Positions 46,456 through 55,650 of a DNA stretch of 60,077 nucleotides are shown here, piece after piece; position 1 is the first letter of the stretch, and every line of letters begins with the position of its first letter. Origin of the DNA: Candidatus Treponema merdequi (GTDB lineage: Bacteria; Spirochaetota; Spirochaetia; Treponematales; Treponemataceae). The notes under the pieces are model-generated. The model was not told where the DNA came from and did not search any database. It worked only from the letters and a program-made list of their open reading frames with translations. The stretch is from assembly GCA_018064525.1 (NCBI GenBank), contig JAGHVB010000028.1, positions 1-60,077 of the forward strand, in the 5' to 3' direction. The position numbers were made by a program, and so were the translations under genes.

Positions 46456-49029
46456 TTAATACCAGGTAATATTCGTAAAGCCTTTAAGACAGCTATTACC
46501 ATTTAATTTTTCTGGCGCAGTTATTTGAACATCTGAAGGACAATCTTTAAAAATGTCCCCTCCCATTTTTTTTGTCTCTATACCATTTCCAATGCGTATA
46601 GTTTTTAAGTTTGAACAGTTCATAAAGACTTCTGATCCAATAATGCTCACAGAGTCTGGAATTACAAGATTTTCTAGTGAAGAGCAACCTGAAAATGCAT
46701 TATTATCAATAGCATCAAGAGCTTTTGATAATGTAATCTTTGTTAAAGGAAGATTAGAGAATACTTCCCTTCCAATACTTGTTACACTGTCTGCCATTTT
46801 CAATACTTTCATATTCTTCCAGTTTTTGCCATGAAAAGCTCTATAGCCAATTCCTGTTATTCCATCACATATTTCTACAGTTTCTGCTTTTACTATCTCC
46901 TGGTAAGAAATGTAATCAGGATCTTGAGTACCAGCAAAAATGTCAGGTTGATTGTCTGACAATGTTCCAGAACCAGTAAACAAAGCTACTTTTGATCCAT
47001 CATAATATGTACATTTAATAGAATCGCCCCATTTTCGTTCCAATTTCTTCTGAGTACTTTTGCCACAAATACAATGATCATCATCATATTTTCCATATAT
47101 ATGATGACTTATAACTGTCACTTTACTTTCATCAATACCCGCATTCTTGATTGCTGAACATGGAGCATTTACTTCCCTTAATGAAGTAAATTCAGTAAAC
47201 ATACCGGGATAAACACCTGTAATAGTATCATCAATTTTTACACTTTTAATCTCACTGGCAAAAGCTGAAAAGTTATTTACTGTAACATCACCACTGCCTG
47301 TAATAGTAAGAATTCCTGTTCTATTTACAAAATAAAATTTTGCATCAGTTCCACAAGGGCCTTCTTCACAGTCCGTCTTTTCGACTCCACAATCACACAA
47401 AATATTTTCACCTGTAAACGTATGCTCATCATACTCAAATATAATATCAGAGCTACAACCTTCAAAACACTTTTTAAAATTTTCATTAACCTTGAATCTG
47501 CACGGTGCAGTAACTTTACTTAACTTAGTACAATTATTAAAAGTCCAATATGCCATAGAGTCATACTCATCTTTACCAATTGATACAACACTAACAGGAA
47601 TCTTTATTTCTGTTAATGAGGTACAGTTTCTAAACGCAGCAGTTCCAATTGTTGTTACACCATTTGGAATTACAATATTATTTAATTTACTGCAACCATC
47701 AAATGTAAATTCTTCAATTACTGTTATACCTTTTGGAAGGTTAATGCTTTCTAATAAACTGCATCCTTTAAATGCATATTCTCCAATTACTTTTACTTCT
47801 TCTGGAATTGTTATTTTTGTTAATGAGGTACAGCTCATAAAACAGTAGCCTGGTAATGATTTTAATTTCGTACATTCTGATAAATCAATTCCAACTGTTA
47901 CATTTTCATCTTTAAGTGCATTTGTAATTTTTTCCAAATCTGGGTCTGCATCAAGAATTTTAATCTGTCTTGTTTCATTAACTCCAGAAGCTTTAATTCT
48001 ATTAATCAAATCTCCAAATCCGTCTGAATAGGCAATCAAATCGTATTTTGGATAAAGAGTAATGTCGCCGGTTTTTGTTTTGATGTTTTCTTCTGTTGCT
48101 TTATCTATAAAGCTTTCATCATAATACCAGCCGGCAACTCCATCATTTCCCTTAAATGCTTTGTCCCATGAAGGTAAAGAAGCAATTCCAAATTTACTGT
48201 AAGCACTTGCGCCTTCATAACCTTCTACCCATGAGCCGTCGCCAAGTGCATAAGTTATTTTATAATACTGTGCAACTGCTTCTACTTCTCTTATTGCTGT
48301 GCTGCTTAAATCTTTTGAAACATTTACAGTTTCCATGTAATAGCCAAGAAGATTTTCGCCGTTATAGAAAGAATATTTTACAGTGTAATTTCCGGCAGGA
48401 ACATTTGATTTTGTATATGTAAAAGTTCCACTGTTTGAATTATCTATTTTTTCTTCGTTGAATGCTGGTGTTCCGTCGTTTTTCAAAAGACAAACTTTTG
48501 CATATTTTATATCTGAATGATTTTTAATTTTAAGATTGATCTGAATATTTCCATTTCCGGGAACAAAGTTTTCGTCCTGATTGATGAACGACATAGAAAA
48601 ACTAAGGGCATTTTTACCGTTTTTGATTTCGATGTTTGAAAGTGAACAGCTGTAATTTCTTTCATTCAATTTTGCAGTCATTACAAAACTGTAAGTTCCT
48701 GTTTTTGTGAGTTGAACTGTAAAGTTTTCAGCAGTTATTTCTGCATAAGTCTTTTCTGTAAATAAAGTTTCTTCAACGCCGTCTGTAACAGTTCCTTTTA
48801 ATGTAATTGCTGTAAGTTTTGAACAGTCAAAAACAGGATTTACAGTTTTTTCATTTCCGCCATAAAAATTGAAAGTTAAATATGGAGTCTCATTTTTTGT
48901 AATTTCAGAATTTGGATTTTCGAAAGTTCCATTTAAATTGAATGAGGTCAGATTCTGACATCCTGTAAATACTGTTAATAATAGAATAAAAACGTATGAT
49001 GCTATAACTGTAAGTGTTTTTTTTGACAT
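46456..49029 (-). CDS. BspA-like leucine-rich-repeat lipoprotein
   Basis: This 857-residue surface lipoprotein has lipobox VFTGC (Cys24), a beta-rich N-terminal region of about 330 residues and two blocks of LRR_5/TpLRR repeats with the pattern LTKITIPEEVKVIGEYAFKGCSLL. Two short Cys-pair inserts (CDCGVEKTDCEEGPCG, then CICG) separate the blocks. BspA-type proteins of oral and gut bacteria bind host proteins or other bacteria. I start at the second ATG, which has GGGGGAA upstream. Confidence 0.82.
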   Translation of the reverse strand: MSKKTLTVIASYVFILLLTVFTGCQNLTSFNLNGTFENPNSEITKNETPYLTFNFYGGNEKTVNPVFDCSKLTAITLKGTVTDGVEETLFTEKTYAEITAENFTVQLTKTGTYSFVMTAKLNERNYSCSLSNIEIKNGKNALSFSMSFINQDENFVPGNGNIQINLKIKNHSDIKYAKVCLLKNDGTPAFNEEKIDNSNSGTFTYTKSNVPAGNYTVKYSFYNGENLLGYYMETVNVSKDLSSTAIREVEAVAQYYKITYALGDGSWVEGYEGASAYSKFGIASLPSWDKAFKGNDGVAGWYYDESFIDKATEENIKTKTGDITLYPKYDLIAYSDGFGDLINRIKASGVNETRQIKILDADPDLEKITNALKDENVTVGIDLSECTKLKSLPGYCFMSCTSLTKITIPEEVKVIGEYAFKGCSLLESINLPKGITVIEEFTFDGCSKLNNIVIPNGVTTIGTAAFRNCTSLTEIKIPVSVVSIGKDEYDSMAYWTFNNCTKLSKVTAPCRFKVNENFKKCFEGCSSDIIFEYDEHTFTGENILCDCGVEKTDCEEGPCGTDAKFYFVNRTGILTITGSGDVTVNNFSAFASEIKSVKIDDTITGVYPGMFTEFTSLREVNAPCSAIKNAGIDESKVTVISHHIYGKYDDDHCICGKSTQKKLERKWGDSIKCTYYDGSKVALFTGSGTLSDNQPDIFAGTQDPDYISYQEIVKAETVEICDGITGIGYRAFHGKNWKNMKVLKMADSVTSIGREVFSNLPLTKITLSKALDAIDNNAFSGCSSLENLVIPDSVSIIGSEVFMNCSNLKTIRIGNGIETKKMGGDIFKDCPSDVQITAPEKLNGNSCLKGFTNITWY

Positions 49030-49081
49030 TTTTTCCCCCATAAAGACAAATAATTAACTCTTTTTCTTCAAAAACTGCGAT

Positions 49082-49110
49082 ATATTATTAATTTGGCGGA
49101 ATACTGTCAC
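49082..49110 (-). promoter_or_regulatory. Promoter of the bspA-like gene
   Basis: On the minus strand GTGACA (49110-49105), a 17-nt spacer and TAATAT (49087-49082) lie about 50 nt before the start. The -35 overlaps the inverted repeat at 49109-49126 by two bases. Confidence 0.5.
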
Positions 49111-49126
49111 TACATAAATATGTAGT
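49109..49126. promoter_or_regulatory. Inverted repeat between divergent luxR- and bspA-type promoters
   Basis: ACTACATA AA TATGTAGT is a perfect 8-bp inverted repeat. It touches the bspA-side -35 and covers the expected -35 position of the luxR-type gene, so it is a good candidate operator for the adjacent regulator. Confidence 0.55.
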
Positions 49127-49143
49127 TTTTTGCTATTTTGTGA

Positions 49144-49149
49144 TATAAT
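49144..49149 (+). promoter_or_regulatory. -10 box of the luxR-type gene; leaderless start
   Basis: TATAAT ends 7 nt before the ATG at 49157. No ribosome binding site is present. Confidence 0.55.
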
Positions 49150-49156
49150 TCATGTT

Positions 49157-50545
49157 ATGACCGCGAAAGAACTCAGTGACCGGATAATTCAATTTTGTTC
49201 ATCATATTTTCTTGTTGATATGAGAAAAGACAGGAATTTTTATTATAATTTAACTGCAGAAGATCTGGTAAAATACCCGTTAAGTTTCTGCGGATACATT
49301 CTTAATCTTGTAATGGATGGAAATCTTGAAAAAGCGGACAGTGTTATTGAAAATTTACCTGACGAAAGTGTATATAAAGCCGGTCTTTCGATAGTAAATC
49401 CAAGAATAGACTGCAAAGGATTCATAAAAAAAGTCACTTTTCTAAAAGAAAAAAACACGACTATCGGATGTACGACACTTACTGCCGGCCGTCCATATCT
49501 TTTAAACGGCTTTAATGATTTTTCGCGCCTTGGACCTTTGCTTGTAAAGTACCAGGAAACTTTTAAAGATTATATTCAATTTTTATACGGCTCAGAATGT
49601 ACAAACCAGATTTATAATCTTTCACTTGCAGAATATTATTATCAGACAAACAGGATTGTTGATTCAGCAATAATTGTTTCCCAGACAATAAACTCGTTCG
49701 ACAAATTCAACGAATCACGGTTTTTATTTGTTGCAATGTATCTCGAAGCTAAAATTGCGCACGCAAATGGAACAATATTAAAATCATCAAGCTACATAAA
49801 AGATATAAAGAAAAGTGTTTCACATATTGGCAAGGCTGAATTTTCTTTCAACATTGATGCGGCTGAAACTTTATTTTCACTTTACAGCGGAAATTACGAA
49901 ATTGTTCTTAAATGGCTAAAATCCGATGCTCCGGATGAAATCGGCGATTTTAACATGCTTGATCTGTACCGCTACATGATAAAAATCCGATGTTATATCG
50001 TTCAGGAGGAACAAAGTACAGCCATTGCTTTAATCGAAAAGCTTCGTCCACAGCTCGAAGACGGTCACCGCCATATGGATTTGTGCGAGCTTGATCTGCT
50101 TTTGAGCGAAGCACTCTGGTCATGCGGCAAAAAAGACCTCGCACTTGTTTCTTTTGCCCGTGCAATGAAAATTGCAAAACGCCGGAATTATCTTCGCCTT
50201 GTGGCTGATGAGGGAATTGCAATCTTTGAAATTCTTTCCGAATATTCCAAAACCGCCGCCAAATCAAATTTCTTAACATCCGCAATTGAATTAACAAGAA
50301 AAATGGCAATTTACTATCCGTTGTACCTAAAACCACGCTACAAAAACAACAAAAGTTTTTCCCAGCAGGAAGTAGAATTTTTATCGCTTCTGCAGCAAGG
50401 TAAAACCTACGAAGACATTGCAAATTATTTTTTCATTTCTATAAACACAGTCAGATATCACATCAAAAACATCTACAGCAAATTAGATTCCCAGAATGCA
50501 AACCAGGCTGTCTGGAATGCAAAACTTCTCGGACTGATAAAATAA
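49157..50545 (+). CDS. LuxR-family transcriptional regulator with long helical sensor region
   Basis: This 462-residue protein has a C-terminal LuxR-type helix-turn-helix (about the last 62 residues; FSQQEVEFLSLLQQGKTYEDIANYFFISINTVRYHIKNIY in two parts). The preceding 390 residues look alpha-helical and TPR-like, as in MalT-type regulators, but no NB-ARC ATPase domain is seen. It is divergent from the BspA-like gene and may control it. A TTG-initiated longer form from 49130 would include the -10 box and is unlikely. The 104-bp region after it (50546-50649) has no clear terminator. Confidence 0.85.
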   Translation: MTAKELSDRIIQFCSSYFLVDMRKDRNFYYNLTAEDLVKYPLSFCGYILNLVMDGNLEKADSVIENLPDESVYKAGLSIVNPRIDCKGFIKKVTFLKEKNTTIGCTTLTAGRPYLLNGFNDFSRLGPLLVKYQETFKDYIQFLYGSECTNQIYNLSLAEYYYQTNRIVDSAIIVSQTINSFDKFNESRFLFVAMYLEAKIAHANGTILKSSSYIKDIKKSVSHIGKAEFSFNIDAAETLFSLYSGNYEIVLKWLKSDAPDEIGDFNMLDLYRYMIKIRCYIVQEEQSTAIALIEKLRPQLEDGHRHMDLCELDLLLSEALWSCGKKDLALVSFARAMKIAKRRNYLRLVADEGIAIFEILSEYSKTAAKSNFLTSAIELTRKMAIYYPLYLKPRYKNNKSFSQQEVEFLSLLQQGKTYEDIANYFFISINTVRYHIKNIYSKLDSQNANQAVWNAKLLGLIK

Positions 50546-50649
50546 ACGTGATGAAAATTCAACTATTAAAAAATCTAATCTGCAGCTGCGTCTTTACACA
50601 AAGATAAAATGTCAAAACCTGAATTAGTAATATTGAGTTTCAACCTTCT

Positions 50650-51747
50650 TTATTTTAAATAAAAGATTTTCTTTACTAAAGGAATTTTTCCAACTGCCCA
50701 TACGGTAATATATGATAAAGCGAGATCTGCAAAACATGTAATCAGAATATAAGCTATTACTCCGGCCGAAACTTTGTCATATGGAAACCATACTTTAGTA
50801 AAAAGTTCAAGGTAAACGATATGAATCATATACATGCCAAAAGAATTTTTTGAAAAATCAGTCAGCAGCTTTGATTTTGACTCTTTTTCCTTGAACAATG
50901 TTTTTATTAAAATAAAAAATGAAATTCCAAAAAAACATGCCGTTAATGACAGTTCCTCATAAAGCTTTTCACGTATCGCCGGAATGAATTCTACCCATTG
51001 CTGTAATGCAAAAATGCTGAATGTTAATAAAATTACTGTCACTGAATAAATTAATATTCTGGATGCTTTTTTCAGATCGAATTCTGAAAGGTACCAGCCG
51101 AGAAGAAAATATCCTGTATAACCGGTCAATGGTTCCATATGAAATTTTTTCATAAATCCGGATACGTTTATTATTGCGTCTGAGGTCACAAAAGTATCTG
51201 CCGATTTTGCTGCAAATTGAATTATTATAGAACCGACAATCATCCAGAAAATATAGTTTCGGTTTTCTCTCTTAACAAAAAGACGCAGAACTGGAATCAT
51301 TAAATATCCGCCCACAATCATGAACATATACCACAAATGCGGATAATCAGTTCCTTTGAATGAAAGAATAAAATCTGCAAACATCTGCCATGATGATGTA
51401 CCACCGGTAAGCGAAGGCAGAATAAAAGCATAAAAAGCAGCGTAAAATAAAAGCCAGCCGATAAAAAGCAGAACCATCCACAAAAGCGATCCTTTATAAA
51501 AACGTTTTGTGTCAAACGGTTTATCTTCATTCAATAACAGCGCACCGCTGAGCATGATAAACAAAGGAACGCCTGCTCTTGATATTCCGTTAAATATATC
51601 GCTGATAATATATATTGTTCCCCGGGGATCCGGATATTTTATCACTAAGTATGCGGAAACATGCACCATTACTATCGATAACAGTGCAATAATCCTGATA
51701 ATATCAAAATACAGTTTTCTGTTTATTTGTGTAATTTTCTGCTCCAT
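50650..51747 (-). CDS. Membrane acyltransferase, family 3
   Basis: This 365-residue protein has about ten helices and acyltransferase-3 landmarks: LYFDIIRIIALLSIVMVHVSAYL (with the conserved His), GVPLFIMLSGALLL and FGMYMIHIVYLELF. It probably O-acetylates a cell-surface glycan. A GGAGAG site sets the ATG at 51747. It is 57 nt after the HAD phosphatase gene and could be the last gene of the tetR operon. Confidence 0.82.
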   Translation of the reverse strand: MEQKITQINRKLYFDIIRIIALLSIVMVHVSAYLVIKYPDPRGTIYIISDIFNGISRAGVPLFIMLSGALLLNEDKPFDTKRFYKGSLLWMVLLFIGWLLFYAAFYAFILPSLTGGTSSWQMFADFILSFKGTDYPHLWYMFMIVGGYLMIPVLRLFVKRENRNYIFWMIVGSIIIQFAAKSADTFVTSDAIINVSGFMKKFHMEPLTGYTGYFLLGWYLSEFDLKKASRILIYSVTVILLTFSIFALQQWVEFIPAIREKLYEELSLTACFFGISFFILIKTLFKEKESKSKLLTDFSKNSFGMYMIHIVYLELFTKVWFPYDKVSAGVIAYILITCFADLALSYITVWAVGKIPLVKKIFYLK

Positions 51748-51804
51748 GTTTCTCTCCAATTTTCTTTAAAGCTTGTTTTTCTGAGTTAAGGCACTTATAT
51801 TATA

Positions 51805-52398
51805 TCACACAAATGCAGTAATTTCTTCCCACCCGTTACAGCGGATAAAATTTTTTCCGGGGAACTCAGCATTTTTATTCCATGGGCGGTCAAAAACTGC
51901 AACACGGCATTTTGGAAAATGAAGAAGATGTTCAAATGCTGACGGCGAATCTTCCACCGCAAAATCAAAATCCATTTTGAACATATCTTCAAGTGTCATG
52001 CTGTATGTCCATTTTTGAACATAATTTTCTCGGCCATATTTATCAACACAATAAAGTGGAGCACGTTTTAGTCCATGTTCATCAAGCCATTTTCTGGAAG
52101 GTTCAAACGAATTAAAAGGACGTCCGGTAATTACATAAACATCGTGCCCTTCATCAATCCATTTGTTTATTGCTTTTGATGCGCCGGGAGTTTCTTCATA
52201 AGCGAGTAAAGTTTCTGGTGTGTGCCCTGCTTTCATCAATTGTTCATACTGAGCATCATTCAAATTAAATGCTTTCTGCAGATTAAAAAATTGAACTTCG
52301 CTGTACGGCAATTCAATTCCAAAAAGTTCTTTCGCAAGTTTTACAAAATGTCTTGCCGTTTCACAGATTACGTCATCAAAATCAATATAAATTTTCAT
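51805..52398 (-). CDS. HAD-superfamily phosphatase, deoxyribonucleotidase-like
   Basis: This 197-residue protein has HAD motif I DFDDVIC (nucleophile Asp), motif II VITGRP and motif III/IV FAVEDSPSA. Size and a helical cap after motif I resemble 5'(3')-deoxyribonucleotidases (NT5C family). The substrate is not certain. The ATG at 52398 overlaps the upstream hydrolase stop by 4 nt (ATGA), so the two are coupled. Confidence 0.75.
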   Translation of the reverse strand: MKIYIDFDDVICETARHFVKLAKELFGIELPYSEVQFFNLQKAFNLNDAQYEQLMKAGHTPETLLAYEETPGASKAINKWIDEGHDVYVITGRPFNSFEPSRKWLDEHGLKRAPLYCVDKYGRENYVQKWTYSMTLEDMFKMDFDFAVEDSPSAFEHLLHFPKCRVAVFDRPWNKNAEFPGKNFIRCNGWEEITAFV

Positions 52399-53225
52399 TT
52401 TTCTATCCACGAAAGAAATTTATCGAGTGTTTTATTTTCTTCACGTTTTTCTAAAAACATTCCGGCAGTGTACCATGAGTGAGTATTTTTTTTGTCTTCA
52501 ACTGAATACAGTTCAGAAGGGATTCCAAGTTCAACAGCACGCTTATAAAAAAGTTCTGCACAGGAATAATCGATAAGTCCATCGTGCTCGCTTTGAATCA
52601 GAAGCATTGGAATAGAACTTTTTGCGATGCGTGAACAAGGTTCACCCTGAGTTCTGTCAAAATCCTTTTTAAATAGCTGATTAAGAAGCATTTTTACAAA
52701 AACACCTGTCTTTGTAAAAAAACTGTACGGGCCGCCAACTCCAATAAATCCGATTACACCACTTAAGTCAACGTTCATTCTGTTTTGAATCTGTCTGTCA
52801 TATACAAGAAGAGATGTAAGATGTGCACCTGCGGACGGACCTGAAATTATAATTTTTGAAGTATCAATATTTTTTTCTTTTAAGAATTTGATTGCCGCAT
52901 TGTATCCTGTACAGACATCTTCAATCTGAACTGGAAATTTATTTTTTGGAGACAGACGATATCCGATGGAAATAAATCTGTAGCCATAACTGCACATTGC
53001 CTGCCCGACAAAATCAAAAACAGCAGGCGTTCCAGAATTCCATCCGCCGCCGTGAACCCAGACAATTATTTTTTCGCTTGTAATTTCCTTTGGTTCAAAA
53101 TACAAAAAATACTGGTCTTTGTGCTCGCCAAAAGAAACTTTTTCCGCCTTTACAGTTTTTTTAACTGCAAACATTCTTCTGAACAAACCAAAATAACTTA
53201 AACTTTCGCGCATTGAATCATTCAT
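52395..53225 (-). CDS. Alpha/beta-hydrolase, esterase/lipase type
   Basis: This 276-residue enzyme has the oxyanion HGGGW motif, nucleophile elbow GPSAG, a probable acid in SEHDGLID and a catalytic His in NTHSW, typical of the hormone-sensitive lipase/BD-FAE-like group. No signal peptide is seen, so it is cytoplasmic. It overlaps the tetR stop by 8 nt and the HAD gene by 4 nt, so all three are one operon. The substrate is unknown. Confidence 0.83.
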   Translation of the reverse strand: MNDSMRESLSYFGLFRRMFAVKKTVKAEKVSFGEHKDQYFLYFEPKEITSEKIIVWVHGGGWNSGTPAVFDFVGQAMCSYGYRFISIGYRLSPKNKFPVQIEDVCTGYNAAIKFLKEKNIDTSKIIISGPSAGAHLTSLLVYDRQIQNRMNVDLSGVIGFIGVGGPYSFFTKTGVFVKMLLNQLFKKDFDRTQGEPCSRIAKSSIPMLLIQSEHDGLIDYSCAELFYKRAVELGIPSELYSVEDKKNTHSWYTAGMFLEKREENKTLDKFLSWIEK

Positions 53226-53844
53226 ATAAAATCCCCCTTTTTAATACATCAATATTAGAGACAAGCCCATGCAGATATTTTTTCTGCAATTTATTTATAG
53301 AACTTTTTGTTAAATCCACTTTACTCAAAAACTCCTGATTGTAACCTTCAATCACCCATTTTATTATTTTTGCAACAGCTGATTTTTTTACACGGAATAA
53401 ATCGGCTGACACATTTGATAAAACCTCTTCATAAACATTTTCACTTTTTTTCTGAAAACGTTCGTCCCGCTTTTTTACAAAATCTTTATCAGTTTCTTTT
53501 GCAACCGCAATTACAAATTTTCCTTTAAGCGGATTTTTTATGTACCATCCTGTTTCCCACACTGAATAATCAATAATTTTCTGGAACAAATCAGAAGAAA
53601 AATCTTTGATATTTTCAGAAAGGTCTTTTAGCATTTCGTTTGTGACAATTTCAAAAAGGTCAAGGCACATTTCATCTTTTGTTTCAAAATACTTAAAAAG
53701 ACTTCCTTTACTTATGCCGCAGTTTTTTACAATTGCATTTGTTGAAGCATTTAAAACACCATTTTCTGCAAACTCTTTTACTGCAGAATCAATAATCAGA
53801 TTTCTTTTTTCTGGTTTAAGATTCATAAATTGATTTGTCGGCAT
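53218..53844 (-). CDS. TetR-family regulator
   Basis: This 208-residue protein has a TetR helix-turn-helix at residues 15-50 (EKRNLIIDSAVKEFAENG, then SKGSLFKYFETKDEM) and a helical ligand domain. The ATG at 53844 has AAAGGAAA upstream. Longer in-frame starts would run into the operator. It leads the operon with the esterase and phosphatase and probably represses it. Confidence 0.85.
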   Translation of the reverse strand: MPTNQFMNLKPEKRNLIIDSAVKEFAENGVLNASTNAIVKNCGISKGSLFKYFETKDEMCLDLFEIVTNEMLKDLSENIKDFSSDLFQKIIDYSVWETGWYIKNPLKGKFVIAVAKETDKDFVKKRDERFQKKSENVYEEVLSNVSADLFRVKKSAVAKIIKWVIEGYNQEFLSKVDLTKSSINKLQKKYLHGLVSNIDVLKRGILYE

Positions 53845-53857
53845 CAGTATTTCCTTT

Positions 53858-53879
53858 GTTATAATTGACCATACGGTCA
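53858..53879 (-). promoter_or_regulatory. TetR operator and -10 box
   Basis: The palindrome TGACC-ATAC-GGTCA (53866-53879) has perfect 5-bp arms and lies 2 bp upstream of a TATAAC -10 box (53863-53858, minus strand). A repressor bound there would block RNA polymerase. No good -35 is visible. Confidence 0.55.
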
Positions 53880-53985
53880 CTCTTTTTTGATTTTAGGAAA
53901 CATTTTTATTTAAGTCAAGAAGTGATGATCGCAAACTTCGGTTTTTTAATATGGTTTATGCCGATCCTGAGTAGAAAAATGAAAT

Positions 53986-55539
53986 TTAAAAATGATACGA
54001 AGTTTTATTTAGGGGAATTTGAAATTCCATACTTGTAAATCTGATGCCGTCTTCAACTTTTTCTGGCGCAGTCGGTGTAAATCCAAGATGTTTGTAAACT
54101 TCTACAGCGTATGGCGAAGAGTTTACTGTTATTGTGCCAGTTGAATTATCAGCTTTTACAAGTTCAAAAAGCTTACGTCCAATTCCTTTTTTATGGAAAA
54201 TTTTGTCAACAAAAAACAACGTGATGTGATTTCCATTGTTGCGGGTTGCAATAATTCCTGCAAGATGAGAATTTGAATCAAACGCACCATAGCAGACAAT
54301 TTCATTCAAAAACTTCTGATCGGTCATAAGGTTATGGAAAGTCTGAACTCCTTCTGCGGAATATTCAGGCGCTTCAAATTCATCAAAAACACGGAGGATA
54401 AGTTCTACCGCTTCTGGCAATTCTGATTTTTTTAGTTTGCGGAAGGTAAAGTTCATTTTTTTTCTTAAAACTCGTGTTTCTTCACCCCAGACTGTCTGGC
54501 AATTTGTAAAAAACTCGTAACCGCATTTTTCGTAGAGGCCAACGTGGTCGGTGGAAATGTAAGTGTATTCGGCATTAAATTCGGTGATGGCAAATTTTTC
54601 TGCGTGATAAATCAATTTTTCTGCATAGCTGTTTCCGCGGTATTCAGGATATGTAAAAACGCAGCTTATCCACGGAGTCCAGTTTTCGCGGCCATTTTGA
54701 AAAATGTCCACTTCATCATTACGGGCAAGCGCAACAAATGAAACTAAACGCGGACACATTTTTGTCTGATTATTTACCGACAGTTGGGTAGAATTTGCTT
54801 CATCTAAAAGAAGGAAAAATCTTCCCGGTCCCAAAAGCGCATGAAATCCGCCTTCAGTTGCAGAAGTTTTTGGCTGCCCGTCAGTTTTTAGGCACTTAAT
54901 TATAAACGGAATTGCACCCCATAAATCCTGCCGAACTTCCATCTGCGTAAGGATTTGATTTTGCTGTTCCGGCGCAAGTTCAAAATAATCTGCAATTTTA
55001 AGAGAAGGTTCTGCAAGTTTTTTAAGCTCGTACATATGTTCAGCGGCAACTTCGCCGGTTTTTGGGTACGTTCTGGTTCCGTTTGCATCAATCAGCTGCA
55101 TGCCGATTTTTTTCATTACGTTTGCAGAAGCAAGGTTTCGCGCATCACACTCTGCCAGGAGAGTTTGCACGCCACATTTTGAAAAAGCATAATCTCGGAG
55201 GGCAAGAGCGGCTTCGGTTGCAAATCCAAATCCGCGGTAGTCTTTTTTCAAAACCCAGCCCATGTACGCCGTAGTTTTATCTTCTTCAAAAATAAGGTCG
55301 ATGCTGCCAATAATTTTATTTTCGTAGATGATGACAAAGTTGAGGTTGTCGGTAAGGCCGTTTTCCCGTTCGTAAATTACACGGTTAAAGTATTCGGCAG
55401 TTTCTTCAAAAGTTTTGTTCGGAAGCCAGTACATCATTGTGATGGAAGTGTCGCCCGCATATTCATGAGCCTGAATTTCATCGCCGGGAAGAAAAGTTCG
55501 TAATGTAAGCCGTTTTGTTTTAAGTTCGATTGTTTTCAT
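53986..55539 (-). CDS. Triple GNAT acetyltransferase fusion
   Basis: This 517-residue protein carries three GNAT modules in a row. The first (1-175) is of RimJ/RimL type with acetyl-CoA loop YRGFGFA at 101-107. The second (about 180-362) has YRGNSYA at 300-306. The third (about 364-505) has KKGIGRK at 450-456. The substrates are unknown. The ATG has no ribosome site; a TATAAT box ends 15 nt upstream, so the leader would be about 8 nt. Downstream 53845-53985 has no gene. GNAT fusions with three modules are uncommon. Confidence 0.78.
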   Translation of the reverse strand: MKTIELKTKRLTLRTFLPGDEIQAHEYAGDTSITMMYWLPNKTFEETAEYFNRVIYERENGLTDNLNFVIIYENKIIGSIDLIFEEDKTTAYMGWVLKKDYRGFGFATEAALALRDYAFSKCGVQTLLAECDARNLASANVMKKIGMQLIDANGTRTYPKTGEVAAEHMYELKKLAEPSLKIADYFELAPEQQNQILTQMEVRQDLWGAIPFIIKCLKTDGQPKTSATEGGFHALLGPGRFFLLLDEANSTQLSVNNQTKMCPRLVSFVALARNDEVDIFQNGRENWTPWISCVFTYPEYRGNSYAEKLIYHAEKFAITEFNAEYTYISTDHVGLYEKCGYEFFTNCQTVWGEETRVLRKKMNFTFRKLKKSELPEAVELILRVFDEFEAPEYSAEGVQTFHNLMTDQKFLNEIVCYGAFDSNSHLAGIIATRNNGNHITLFFVDKIFHKKGIGRKLFELVKADNSTGTITVNSSPYAVEVYKHLGFTPTAPEKVEDGIRFTSMEFQIPLNKTSYHF

Positions 55540-55650
55540 AGTTTGCTGATTATTATTATATCATAGAAAGAGAAAAAGGAATTAAAGTTATGGTGTAATT
55601 AAAGTTATGGTTTAGAGGAAAATTGTTGGACGATTTTATACGGAATTAAG

